Positions 1 through 5,055 of a DNA stretch of 8,065 bases are shown here, piece by piece. Where the stretch lies: positions 1 to 8,065 of the forward strand of contig SXRI01000250.1 in the NCBI GenBank assembly GCA_005793615.1, in the 5' to 3' direction. A program made the position numbers and the translations under genes. The number at the start of each line of letters is the position of its first letter. Positions within the stretch are counted from its first letter, which is position 1. The DNA comes from Bdellovibrionales bacterium (GTDB lineage: Bacteria > Bdellovibrionota > Bdellovibrionia > Bdellovibrionales > JAMPXM01). Under the pieces are notes generated by a model. That model was given only the letters and a program-made list of their open reading frames with translations. It ran no database searches and was not told the DNA's origin.

Positions 1-584
1 ACCTGGATCACGCGACGAATCTCTTCATCGCGACCGATCACGGGGTCAAGTTTGCCTTCTGCGGCCGCGGCCGTCAGATCACGACCGTATTTTTTCAATG
101 CCTCATATTTTGCTTCCGGATTGTCGTCTGTCACTTTTTGACTCCCGCGAATTTTGTTGAGGGCTTGATCTACTTTAGTGCGAACAACGCCAAAGCGCGA
201 AAAGAGTTTTGCGAGCTCCGGCACCGCCTGGCTGACACCAGCAAGGACGAAGTGCTCAGTGGAAATATACTCGTCACCGAGTGAACGAGCCTCTTTGTCT
301 GCCGCTTCAAAAACTTTGACGAGTTTTTGACTTGCCGCCACCCGTTTGGATGAACCCGAGACCTGCGGGAGACGATTGAGAGCCGATTCGAGTTCCCGGG
401 TCAGTCCAGCAAGATCGCCGCCGGCCGCCTGAATGAGATTGGGAACGATCCCATCGGCCTGTTTAAGGAGTTGATAGAAAAGATGCTCAGGCTCGACCGC
501 CGAATGGTTGCGATCCTCGGCCATTTTAGCCGCCGCTTGCATGGCTTCTTGGCTTTTGACTGTCATTTTTTCGATGTCGCTCAT
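1..584 (-). CDS. clpB: ClpB disaggregase, N-terminal part (runs off the left edge)
   Basis: ClpB is an Hsp100 AAA+ chaperone that works with DnaK/DnaJ/GrpE in the cytoplasm to pull proteins out of aggregates. The visible 194 codons, read on the reverse strand, give the two Clp_N repeats: residues 10-40 contain the EPEHLFYQLL motif, followed by SALNRLPQVSG near 70, then the second repeat with ISTEHFVLAG near 110-116. The segment leading into the first AAA+ domain is also seen (KYGRDLT near 165-171 and LDPVIGRDEEIRRVIQ at 179-194). The sequence stops just before Walker A, so no catalytic residue is visible. These motifs are nearly identical to family ClpB. The start has a good site, AGGAG with 7 nt before ATG, and the N-terminal length matches E. 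coli ClpB to within a residue or two. It is transcribed divergently from the cysteine-protein gene. No CIRCE element or clear heat-shock sigma site was recognised. Confidence 0.96.
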   Translation of the reverse strand, partial: MSDIEKMTVKSQEAMQAAAKMAEDRNHSAVEPEHLFYQLLKQADGIVPNLIQAAGGDLAGLTRELESALNRLPQVSGSSKRVAASQKLVKVFEAADKEARSLGDEYISTEHFVLAGVSQAVPELAKLFSRFGVVRTKVDQALNKIRGSQKVTDDNPEAKYEALKKYGRDLTAAAAEGKLDPVIGRDEEIRRVIQ

Positions 585-591
585 TAGTTGC

Positions 592-616
592 TCCTATTAG
601 TCGATCCTATTAGTCG
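592..616 (-). repeat. Tandem 12-bp direct repeat at the clpB ribosome-binding site
   Basis: TCCTATTAGTCG occurs at 592-603 and again at 605-616 (period 13), and a degenerate third copy (CATTAGTTG) overlaps the clpB start at 582-590. Read on the clpB strand this gives repeated ACTAATAGGA units, so the AGGA ribosome-binding core is duplicated 13 nt apart. Only the copy at 592-596 is at proper distance from the ATG. Confidence 0.7.
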
Positions 617-640
617 CCTCGGGTGGTCACTTCTGTTCGA

Positions 641-669
641 TAGACATTAGCGCCTTTACTCTTTAAGAT
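641..669 (+). promoter_or_regulatory. Sigma-70-type promoter for the cysteine-protein/hydrolase unit
   Basis: TAGACA at 641-646 (5 of 6 to TTGACA) is separated by exactly 17 nt from TAAGAT at 664-669 (4 of 6 to TATAAT). Transcription would start near 676, leaving a short leader of about 16 nt that contains the AGGA ribosome site at 681-684 before ATG 692. The match and geometry are good, but this is prediction only. Confidence 0.5.
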
Positions 670-692
670 GTGACCTCCTGAGGAATTGTCAA
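663..692 (-). promoter_or_regulatory. Possible clpB promoter
   Basis: On the minus strand a perfect TTGACA (687-692) is followed after 18 nt by TCTTAA (663-668), a poor -10 (3 of 6). If real, it overlaps the opposing promoter and the start codon of the divergent gene, so the two units would interfere with each other. The weak -10 keeps confidence low. Confidence 0.22.
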
Positions 693-958
693 TGAACCAA
701 TCAATAAAAAACAGCCCTTCGCCATCACGCCCCTACCAACCGAAACGCCATCGTCGGCGCATCAAATTGGACCGTGTGCAGGCTTCGGATTTGGCGAATT
801 TTGAGGTGCGCTTTTTTTGCGAAGATTGCTCGCACTTTAGTAGCACTAATAAAACCTGCACTATGGGCTATGTCGCTCAGCACACGAAAAAAGAGCAGAT
901 GGAAATCTACCAGATAACGGGACACATGGCTTTTTGTCGGTTTTTGGAGATTGACTGA
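692..958 (+). CDS. Small four-cysteine protein, possible metal binder
   Basis: This is an 88-residue protein that I do not recognise by name. The first 25 residues are basic and low in complexity (PYQPKRHRRRIK). The rest carries a CEDCSHF motif (C43, C46, H48), a third cysteine in TCTMGY (C56) and a fourth close to the C-terminus in GHMAFCRFLEID (H78, C82). The C-x2-C-x9-C-x25-C spacing suggests a zinc or iron-sulfur site; that is inference. There is no signal peptide or membrane segment, so it should be cytoplasmic. ATG 692 is chosen over the in-frame TTG at 686 because AGGA at 681-684 lies 7 nt from the ATG but only 1 nt from the TTG. It is followed after 2 bp by the hydrolase and is probably co-transcribed with it. 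Confidence 0.75.
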   Translation: MNQSIKNSPSPSRPYQPKRHRRRIKLDRVQASDLANFEVRFFCEDCSHFSSTNKTCTMGYVAQHTKKEQMEIYQITGHMAFCRFLEID

Positions 959-960
959 AT

Positions 961-1902
961 ATGCGCCTAGCGCTCGTCGCTCTAGCCTTTGCTCTGGCTC
1001 TTGCGTGCGCGGCGATCGTTCTTGGCGGCTGGCTTTTTTGGCGACGGCGGCGTCTACGGCGCTTCATACCGCCTCTTGAATTAAAGGCTTTAATCCCCGA
1101 GTCTCGCTTCATTGAGATTGATGGCCTCAACATCCATTATGTGCAGGCAGGGCGTGGCGCGGACTTGGTTCTCTTGCACGGCATTGGCGCCTCGGTTTTT
1201 GCTTGGCGCTTTTTGCTGCCGCTTCTTGAAACGCACTTTCGAGTTACGGCGATTGATCTTCCGGGCTTTGGTAAGAGCGGCAAGTCTGGTGACCGGGATT
1301 ATGGTCTAGATGCACAGACGAGAGCTGTGAATGATGCACTTAAAGCCTTGAAGATCGGGCCTGCCACTCTTGTGGGAAGCTCTATGGGTGGCGTCATCGC
1401 GCTGTGGTTAGCGAAGTGCTTCCCTGAGAAATTCACTCGGATCGTGACACTGGCGCCGGCCACCGATCCGCGCTTGGTTCCGGAGGCTATTCATCATCTT
1501 GATGCCTTGATTCCTTTTTTGCGTCGGGCTCTGAACCGCCACACGATGCGCGCCATTCTTAAGCGGGTGATCGCCCGCCATGAACTCATCAATGATGATG
1601 TGATTGATAGTTATCTTTCGCCGTTTCTTGATGATGGTTCATCCGTGCGCGCTTTTTGGTTGGCGACAAGATTGATCGCGGACCGGCGGATTCCCAAGGA
1701 GCTTTCGGGCTTGAAAGCACGAGTTTTGATTATCTACGGCGATCGTGATTTACGGGTTCCGCGGCGAGTGATCGATCAGTTGACGCGAACTCTTCCCAAC
1801 TCAACTCTGCTCACACACGAGGGCGGCGGTCATCACATCATGGAAGATGAGCCTCTGTGGACAGCGGAAACAATCGTCAAATTCGTGTCTGAAAATTCGT
1901 GA
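961..1902 (+). CDS. Membrane-anchored alpha/beta-hydrolase fold protein
   Basis: This 313-residue serine-hydrolase-type enzyme has an unknown substrate. Residues 2-27 form one hydrophobic segment followed by a run of arginines (28-34), so it is probably an inner-membrane anchor with the positive side in the cytoplasm. The fold is shown by the oxyanion-hole motif LLHGIGAS (71-78), AIDLPGFGKS (97-106), the nucleophile elbow GSSMGG with Ser141, the acid in YGDRDLRVP (Asp263 most likely) and the base in GGHHIMEDEP (His291). All triad members are present. It resembles the broad lipase/esterase/epoxide-hydrolase group (Abhydrolase_1), which cannot be resolved further from motifs. The ATG comes 2 bp after the preceding stop, with GGAG at 946-949 inside the upstream gene, which indicates an operon. 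No classical terminator follows; an inverted repeat at 1989-2018 may serve. Confidence 0.88.
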   Translation: MRLALVALAFALALACAAIVLGGWLFWRRRRLRRFIPPLELKALIPESRFIEIDGLNIHYVQAGRGADLVLLHGIGASVFAWRFLLPLLETHFRVTAIDLPGFGKSGKSGDRDYGLDAQTRAVNDALKALKIGPATLVGSSMGGVIALWLAKCFPEKFTRIVTLAPATDPRLVPEAIHHLDALIPFLRRALNRHTMRAILKRVIARHELINDDVIDSYLSPFLDDGSSVRAFWLATRLIADRRIPKELSGLKARVLIIYGDRDLRVPRRVIDQLTRTLPNSTLLTHEGGGHHIMEDEPLWTAETIVKFVSENS

Positions 1903-1988
1903 TTGAGCCCGCGTCTTGAGTCGTGCTGGCCGCGCCTGAGGTCTTGAAAACGACGCTTTTCCATAGGGAAAACTCCCCGACTTACTAC

Positions 1989-2018
1989 CGTTTTTGAATC
2001 TTCGTCCTGTCAAAAACG
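1989..2018. promoter_or_regulatory. Perfect 9-bp inverted repeat (terminator-like or operator)
   Basis: CGTTTTTGA (1989-1997) and TCAAAAACG (2010-2018) are perfectly complementary across a 12-nt spacer. It lies 86 bp after the hydrolase stop. The stem is AT-rich and lacks a trailing T run, so it is a poor intrinsic terminator; a binding site for a dimeric regulator is the alternative. Confidence 0.45.
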
Positions 2019-2043
2019 TCGATCCGGTCTGATGTCCTGTCAA
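2004..2043 (+). repeat. Direct repeat GTCCTGTCAA, 30-bp period
   Basis: GTCCTGTCAA occurs at 2004-2013 and 2034-2043; the match extends to 13 nt with one mismatch (AAA versus GAA). The 30-bp offset is close to three helical turns, putting both copies on the same DNA face. The first copy overlaps the right arm of the inverted repeat at 1989-2018. Confidence 0.5.
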
Positions 2044-2321
2044 GAATCCACCTGTGCGCCCGAATAGTCACACGTGATCGTCATGTGATGTTGGTGAAAC
2101 CCTGTATCGCTGATGATCGATCCACTGGGCGCAGGAGTGCCAGGGGGTTTGGTCAGACTCTCGAATGCTATCGATCTATATACCGAGGAAGGAGGCGCTT
2201 CAAGGAAGAGACTATGTACAAGGAAGAAGATTGTAAATGAAACGATCGTACAAATAGGCTTGGATGCCAACCCCGCGCGCAAAAAAAAGACGGGGGCGAT
2301 TAAACAAGGAGGATTTTTAAA

Positions 2322-2345
2322 ATGAATATGTTTAACGGAGGATAA
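2322..2345 (+). CDS. Seven-codon leader ORF coupled to fliC
   Basis: This ORF encodes MNMFNGG followed by TAA. It has a near-perfect ribosome site, AAGGAGG at 2306-2312, 9 nt before its ATG, stronger than many real genes here. Its Gly-Gly codons (GGA GGA) are the flagellin Shine-Dalgarno sequence GGAGG at 2337-2341, and its stop is 1 bp before the fliC ATG. A ribosome translating it would therefore end on the fliC start region. A role in translational coupling or in opening the leader is inference. It could also be a chance by-product of two adjacent Shine-Dalgarno sequences. Confidence 0.4.
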   Translation: MNMFNGG

Positions 2346-2346
2346 A

Positions 2347-3180
2347 ATGGGTTTTCGTATTTCAACAAACGTGGCCTCGGTAAATGTTCAGCGAAACCTG
2401 GGCGATAGTCAGGGCAAGATTCAGAATTCAATGTCGCAGCTGTCTTCTGGCAGCCGTATCAACAAGTCGGCCGACGACGCCGCAGGTCTCGCGATCAGCG
2501 AGAACTTGAAGGGGTCGATTCGCTCGAATCGCCAAGCCAACCGCAACGCCCAAGACGGCGTGTCGCTCGTGCAGGTGGCGGAAGGTGGTTTGAACGAAAT
2601 GGGAAGCATCATTACCCGTCTTCGTGAATTGGGTATCCAGGCTGCTTCTGACACTGTTAGTGATACGGAGCGTGGTTTCATAAATAAGGAAGTCATGCAG
2701 CTCAAGGAAGAGATTCACCGTATCGGTCAGGTCACTACTTGGGGAAAGACAAAGTTGCTCGACGGCTCGACCCCCAACTATGACTTCCAGGTCGGTATCT
2801 ATAACAACGAAGGCGAAGATCGCATCACCTTTGCGGCCAGTGAAAACACCGCAACTTTGGATTCGCTCGGTCTCGCTGGTGTGGACTACGCAAGCAAAGA
2901 AGGCGTCCAAGAGGCACTGACTTTCCTTGATGCCGCGCAGGACAATGTTAACGGCATGCGCTCAAATCTTGGCGCACTCCAGAACCGCTTGACCTCGACC
3001 ATCAATAACTTGTCGGTCTCAGAAGAGAATATGTCGGCAGCAAACTCTCGTATCCGTGATACAGACGTTGCGTCGGCTACCGCAGAAATGACTCGTAACA
3101 ATATTCTGTTACAAGCCGGCACTGCGACTCTTGCGCAAGCGAACACTAAAGATACCATGGCACTCAAGCTGATCGGCTGA
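2347..3180 (+). CDS. fliC: Flagellin
   Basis: This is the structural subunit of the flagellar filament, exported by the flagellar type III system and polymerised outside the cell. At 277 residues it is a short flagellin with both conserved ends and almost no variable D2/D3 region. The N-terminal D0/D1 domain (1-140) carries SSGSRINKSADDAAGLAISE (33-52), NAQDGVSLVQVAEGGL (67-82) and LRELGIQAASD (92-102). The C-terminal D1/D0 part (about 200-277) carries NLGALQNRLTSTINNL (207-222), ENMSAANSRIRDTDVA (227-242) and ends ALKLIG. Residues 131-139 read TWGKTKLLD, where most flagellins have FNG at the first positions. GGAGG lies 5 nt before the ATG and a 7-codon ORF ends 1 bp upstream. A strong terminator 48 bp after the stop makes it monocistronic. 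Relatives in the Bdellovibrio group carry several flagellins, so this is probably one of a set. Confidence 0.96.
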   Translation: MGFRISTNVASVNVQRNLGDSQGKIQNSMSQLSSGSRINKSADDAAGLAISENLKGSIRSNRQANRNAQDGVSLVQVAEGGLNEMGSIITRLRELGIQAASDTVSDTERGFINKEVMQLKEEIHRIGQVTTWGKTKLLDGSTPNYDFQVGIYNNEGEDRITFAASENTATLDSLGLAGVDYASKEGVQEALTFLDAAQDNVNGMRSNLGALQNRLTSTINNLSVSEENMSAANSRIRDTDVASATAEMTRNNILLQAGTATLAQANTKDTMALKLIG

Positions 3181-3228
3181 TTAGTTTCTTGAATCGTCTA
3201 GGACCTCGACATTAATCAAAAAACCTTT

Positions 3229-3263
3229 AAAGCCCGGTGACTCGACCGGGCTTTTGCTTTTGT
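3229..3263 (+). terminator. Intrinsic terminator of fliC
   Basis: The arms AAAGCCCGGT (3229-3238) and ACCGGGCTTT (3245-3254) are perfectly complementary with a 6-nt loop, and are followed by a T-rich tail (TTGCTTTTGT). Confidence 0.93.
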
Positions 3264-3375
3264 CATCTGTTAATAAGCTCTGCAGTTATCGCCGAGAACT
3301 CACCCTCGCACCTCAGAGTGTTTAAGCCTTGTTCACTATTGCGGCAATTTTCTTAGCAATTCTAGCGTATTGGGC

Positions 3376-3403
3376 TTAAGTCGGGGTTGATCGTCACCGA
3401 TCT
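3376..3403 (+). promoter_or_regulatory. Possible sigma-28 (FliA)-like promoter for the lipoprotein gene
   Basis: TTAAGTC (3376-3382) and ACCGATCT (3396-3403) resemble the TAAAGTTT and GCCGATAA boxes, though the spacing is about one base longer than the usual 11. A start near 3410 would place the 3414-3433 hairpin in the leader. The match is partial. The rest of the 3264-3447 gap shows nothing else convincing. Confidence 0.3.
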
Positions 3404-3413
3404 GGTACCTGTT

Positions 3414-3433
3414 CGAACGGCAACATCCGTTCG
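3414..3433 (+). promoter_or_regulatory. Hairpin just upstream of the lipoprotein ribosome site
   Basis: CGAACGG (3414-3420) and CCGTTCG (3427-3433) form a perfect 7-bp stem with a 6-nt loop (CAACAT). The ribosome site GGGAGGG (3438-3444) begins 4 nt after the stem. It could be a translational control or mRNA-stabilising hairpin, or an operator. The role is inference. Confidence 0.5.
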
Positions 3434-3447
3434 CACTGGGAGGGATC

Positions 3448-4245
3448 ATGATCAAGATGTATCGCGTCGGGGTTCGCAGCAACCTCTATAGATCTGTAAC
3501 GGCACTGGGCTCTGCTCTGGGCTCAGCGGCACTTTTTCTTAGCGCCGCCGCCTGTGGCTCTGGGATGCAAGCGGGCTCTCCCGCCGGAAGCCTAAGCGCC
3601 TCACCGCAAATGACTGGCAATGTGGAAGTCACCCCGGTCAATAAGGATGCTTGGGATAAGTTAAACGTCGACGGTGCACCCACGTTCGGTAGCTTCAAAT
3701 TGTTCCAAGTGATCTCGATCGACAAGGCAACTAAAGAATTGGTGCTGAAGTTGCCAATGCCGCCAAATCCTTATGTGGATGGCATATCGATGGCGCCGAT
3801 TGAAGTTAAGAAACTGCCTGGTTCACGCATTGGCATTGAGGCCGTTCAGGGCGGAGGCTCGGTTCTGACATTTCGCGTCCCATTGATTCATATCATTAGA
3901 AAAGATGTCAACTTTCCGAGTCCGACGGCTTTGCCCAACGGCGATCCGCTACCAGCAGTTGCCGACGGATCGCTACCTTCGGAAGCCATGACCATTAACG
4001 ATATTAAAAAGATCAATGCGACATTCTACTTCGCGGTTCAACAGCTCGGTATCTTTGTGAACACGCCGTTTGATCCGCTGGTCGGTCTTTCTATTCCCAT
4101 CAAGAGCGCCGATGGTACCCGTACCTGGGGATATTTGACCTCGATTCCGGCAAAAAAAGCACCCGCTCCCGCAATGGACGGCGGCTTCTTTATCTCTATC
4201 CAACTCCCCGACGACATCGCTCGCATAATTGACGACAACCTATAG
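3448..4245 (+). CDS. Predicted secreted lipoprotein of unknown function
   Basis: This 265-residue protein belongs to no family I recognise. Residues 1-15 contain three arginines, 17-35 are hydrophobic (ending ALFLSAAA), and Cys36 follows in a lipobox-like LSAAAC, so it is probably a lipidated envelope protein; the box is not ideal, since Ala rather than Leu sits at -3. A low-complexity Gly/Ser/Pro/Ala linker (37-53) follows, as is typical of lipoproteins. The mature part (about 57-265) has alternating hydrophobic strands (for example ISIDKATKELVLKLPM and GGFFISIQLPDDIARIID) and no cysteine, suggesting a soluble beta-rich domain. GGGAGGG lies just before ATG 3448; the next in-frame ATG (3457) is farther from it. 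The gene stands alone between two terminators. The leader hairpin and possible sigma-28-like promoter suggest tight regulation. Confidence 0.82.
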   Translation: MIKMYRVGVRSNLYRSVTALGSALGSAALFLSAAACGSGMQAGSPAGSLSASPQMTGNVEVTPVNKDAWDKLNVDGAPTFGSFKLFQVISIDKATKELVLKLPMPPNPYVDGISMAPIEVKKLPGSRIGIEAVQGGGSVLTFRVPLIHIIRKDVNFPSPTALPNGDPLPAVADGSLPSEAMTINDIKKINATFYFAVQQLGIFVNTPFDPLVGLSIPIKSADGTRTWGYLTSIPAKKAPAPAMDGGFFISIQLPDDIARIIDDNL

Positions 4246-4271
4246 GCTGACACGGTTTCAGCAACTAGGAT

Positions 4272-4306
4272 CAGGATCCGAGAGCTTCTCGGATCCTGTT
4301 TTTTTT
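4272..4306 (+). terminator. Intrinsic terminator of the lipoprotein gene
   Basis: A perfect 12-bp stem, CAGGATCCGAGA (4272-4283) with TCTCGGATCCTG (4287-4298), has a 3-nt loop and is followed directly by eight T residues (4299-4306). Confidence 0.96.
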
Positions 4307-4416
4307 CTGAGTTAGCTGAGAATTATTAGTTTACATTGGAGCCAAGTCGGTTGAGGATCCATCTATAACCCATCTAGCATTTGGACGATGAGAATTCGGG
4401 GCCGATGCTACTCGAT

Positions 4417-4436
4417 GACGAAGCAAGACGAAGCAA
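4417..4436 (+). repeat. 10-bp perfect tandem duplication in the leader of the histone-like gene
   Basis: GACGAAGCAA is present twice back to back (4417-4426 and 4427-4436), immediately before the AGGAG ribosome site at 4438-4442. It probably arose by slippage. No function is evident. Farther upstream a TATAAC (4364-4369) is a fair -10 box but has no matching -35. Confidence 0.6.
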
Positions 4437-4450
4437 CAGGAGAAGCGAGT

Positions 4451-4930
4451 ATGGCGAAGAAAAAAGCAGCTAAGAAACCAGCCAAAAAAGCGGCAAAAAA
4501 ACCCGCAAAGAAACCAGCAGCTAAGAAAGCCACTGCGAAAAAGGCGACCAAAAAAGCCGCCCCTAAGGCGACCAAAAAAGCAGCGAAAAAACCAGTAGCT
4601 AAGAAAGCCACTGCGAAAGTCGCCGCTAAAGCCACGAAGAAAGCCGCCGCGAAAACGGTAAAGAAGGCAGCGCCCAAAGCGACTAAAAAAGCCGCCCCAA
4701 AGGCCACTAAGAAAGCCGCAGCAGCACCCTTGGCCGAAATGCCTGAGGCCGAAGAGGGTCATGAGGCCTTCAATGAACTCGACGAAGAGGCGGCACCCGG
4801 AGCTGAAGCAGCTCGCGGCCTTGAAGACCTCGAAGACGATAACTTCCATGAAACTGAGATCGAACACATCGATGACGATGAATCTGACGAAGATCTTGAC
4901 GAAGGCGACGACGACGAAGGTTATTTCTAA
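4451..4930 (+). CDS. Histone H1-like Lys/Ala-repeat protein with acidic tail
   Basis: This 159-residue protein has two opposite halves. Residues 1-89 are almost only Lys, Ala, Pro and Thr in units such as KKPAKKAAKK and KKAAPKAT, like eukaryotic histone H1 tails and bacterial H1-like proteins (AlgP, Hc1/Hc2-type). Residues 97-159 are highly acidic, with runs such as DDDESDEDLDEGDDDEGYF at the end. The basic half should bind DNA without sequence specificity and help organise the nucleoid; the acidic tail may mask it or recruit partners. Both roles are inference. ATG 4451 is chosen because AGGAG at 4438-4442 lies 8 nt upstream; in-frame ATGs at 4388 and 4415 have no ribosome site. The gene is probably monocistronic, between the lipoprotein terminator and the large hairpin at 4993-5039. 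Repetitive coding can mimic a gene, but the start signal and acidic tail argue that it is real. Confidence 0.85.
   Translation: MAKKKAAKKPAKKAAKKPAKKPAAKKATAKKATKKAAPKATKKAAKKPVAKKATAKVAAKATKKAAAKTVKKAAPKATKKAAPKATKKAAAAPLAEMPEAEEGHEAFNELDEEAAPGAEAARGLEDLEDDNFHETEIEHIDDDESDEDLDEGDDDEGYF
4511..4618 (+). repeat. In-frame internal repeats in the histone-like gene
   Basis: A 30-nt unit at 4511-4540 recurs at 4589-4618 with one mismatch (offset 78 nt, 26 codons), and AAGGCGACCAAAAAAGC at 4541-4557 recurs at 4565-4581 (offset 24 nt, 8 codons). All offsets keep the frame, so copy-number change would lengthen or shorten the basic tail without breaking the protein. Confidence 0.75.
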
Positions 4931-4992
4931 TCCTCGCCTGTTGCCTTTTTTGGCACTCGCTTCTTGAGTTTCAGTAGTGCTTCTGTAGTCAT

Positions 4993-5039
4993 TTTAAACA
5001 CAAAGAGCGAACCCATCGGGTTCGCTCTTTGTGTTTAAA
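4993..5039. terminator. Perfect 22-bp stem bidirectional terminator
   Basis: The arms at 4993-5014 and 5018-5039 are fully complementary over 22 bp with a 3-nt loop (ATC). The GC-rich core (GAGCGAACCC) is flanked by AT-rich ends (TTTAAACACAAA). It sits between two convergent genes, 62 bp after the histone-like gene and 16 bp beyond the stop of the sigma-54 activator, so it can serve both. Confidence 0.9.
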
Positions 5040-5055
5040 CCGTTGTCGACGAAGT

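Larger units (their letters stand above)
1903..2321. other. Long non-coding leader/intergenic region before fliC
   Basis: About 420 bp lack a convincing gene; the ORFs crossing it on both strands have no ribosome site and no recognisable content. It holds a small TTTTCC/GGAAAA hairpin (1957-1972), a 9-bp inverted repeat, a repeated GTCCTGTCAA, an 8-A run (2281-2288) and several purine-rich Shine-Dalgarno-like stretches (2186-2195, 2203-2209, 2222-2229). Two short ATG ORFs, 2214-2240 and 2237-2257, overlap by ATGA. I searched by eye for sigma-28 and sigma-54 promoters for fliC and found none that fit both boxes and spacing. Confidence 0.6.

Noticed and set aside
2068..2090. CRP-like TCACA...TGTGA symmetry in the fliC upstream region
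   Set aside because: The half-sites are in the opposite order to the CRP consensus (TGTGA-N6-TCACA) and the spacing does not fit.
1801..2282. Two 80-codon minus-strand ORFs in the hydrolase-fliC gap
   Set aside because: Neither has a ribosome site or recognisable motif; one overlaps the conserved end of the hydrolase gene.
2113..2325. 70-codon plus-strand ORF upstream of fliC whose TGA overlaps the 7-codon ORF start
   Set aside because: There is no ribosome site before ATG 2113, the composition looks like translated non-coding DNA, and it covers the repeats and purine-rich stretches of a leader region.
2428..2910. 160-codon minus-strand ORF inside fliC
   Set aside because: It is antisense to conserved flagellin coding with no start signal.
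4331..4867. 178-codon and 99-codon Phe/Gly/Ala-rich minus-strand ORFs
   Set aside because: They are mirror images of the Lys/Ala repeat coding on the plus strand, and the residues simply reflect complement codons.
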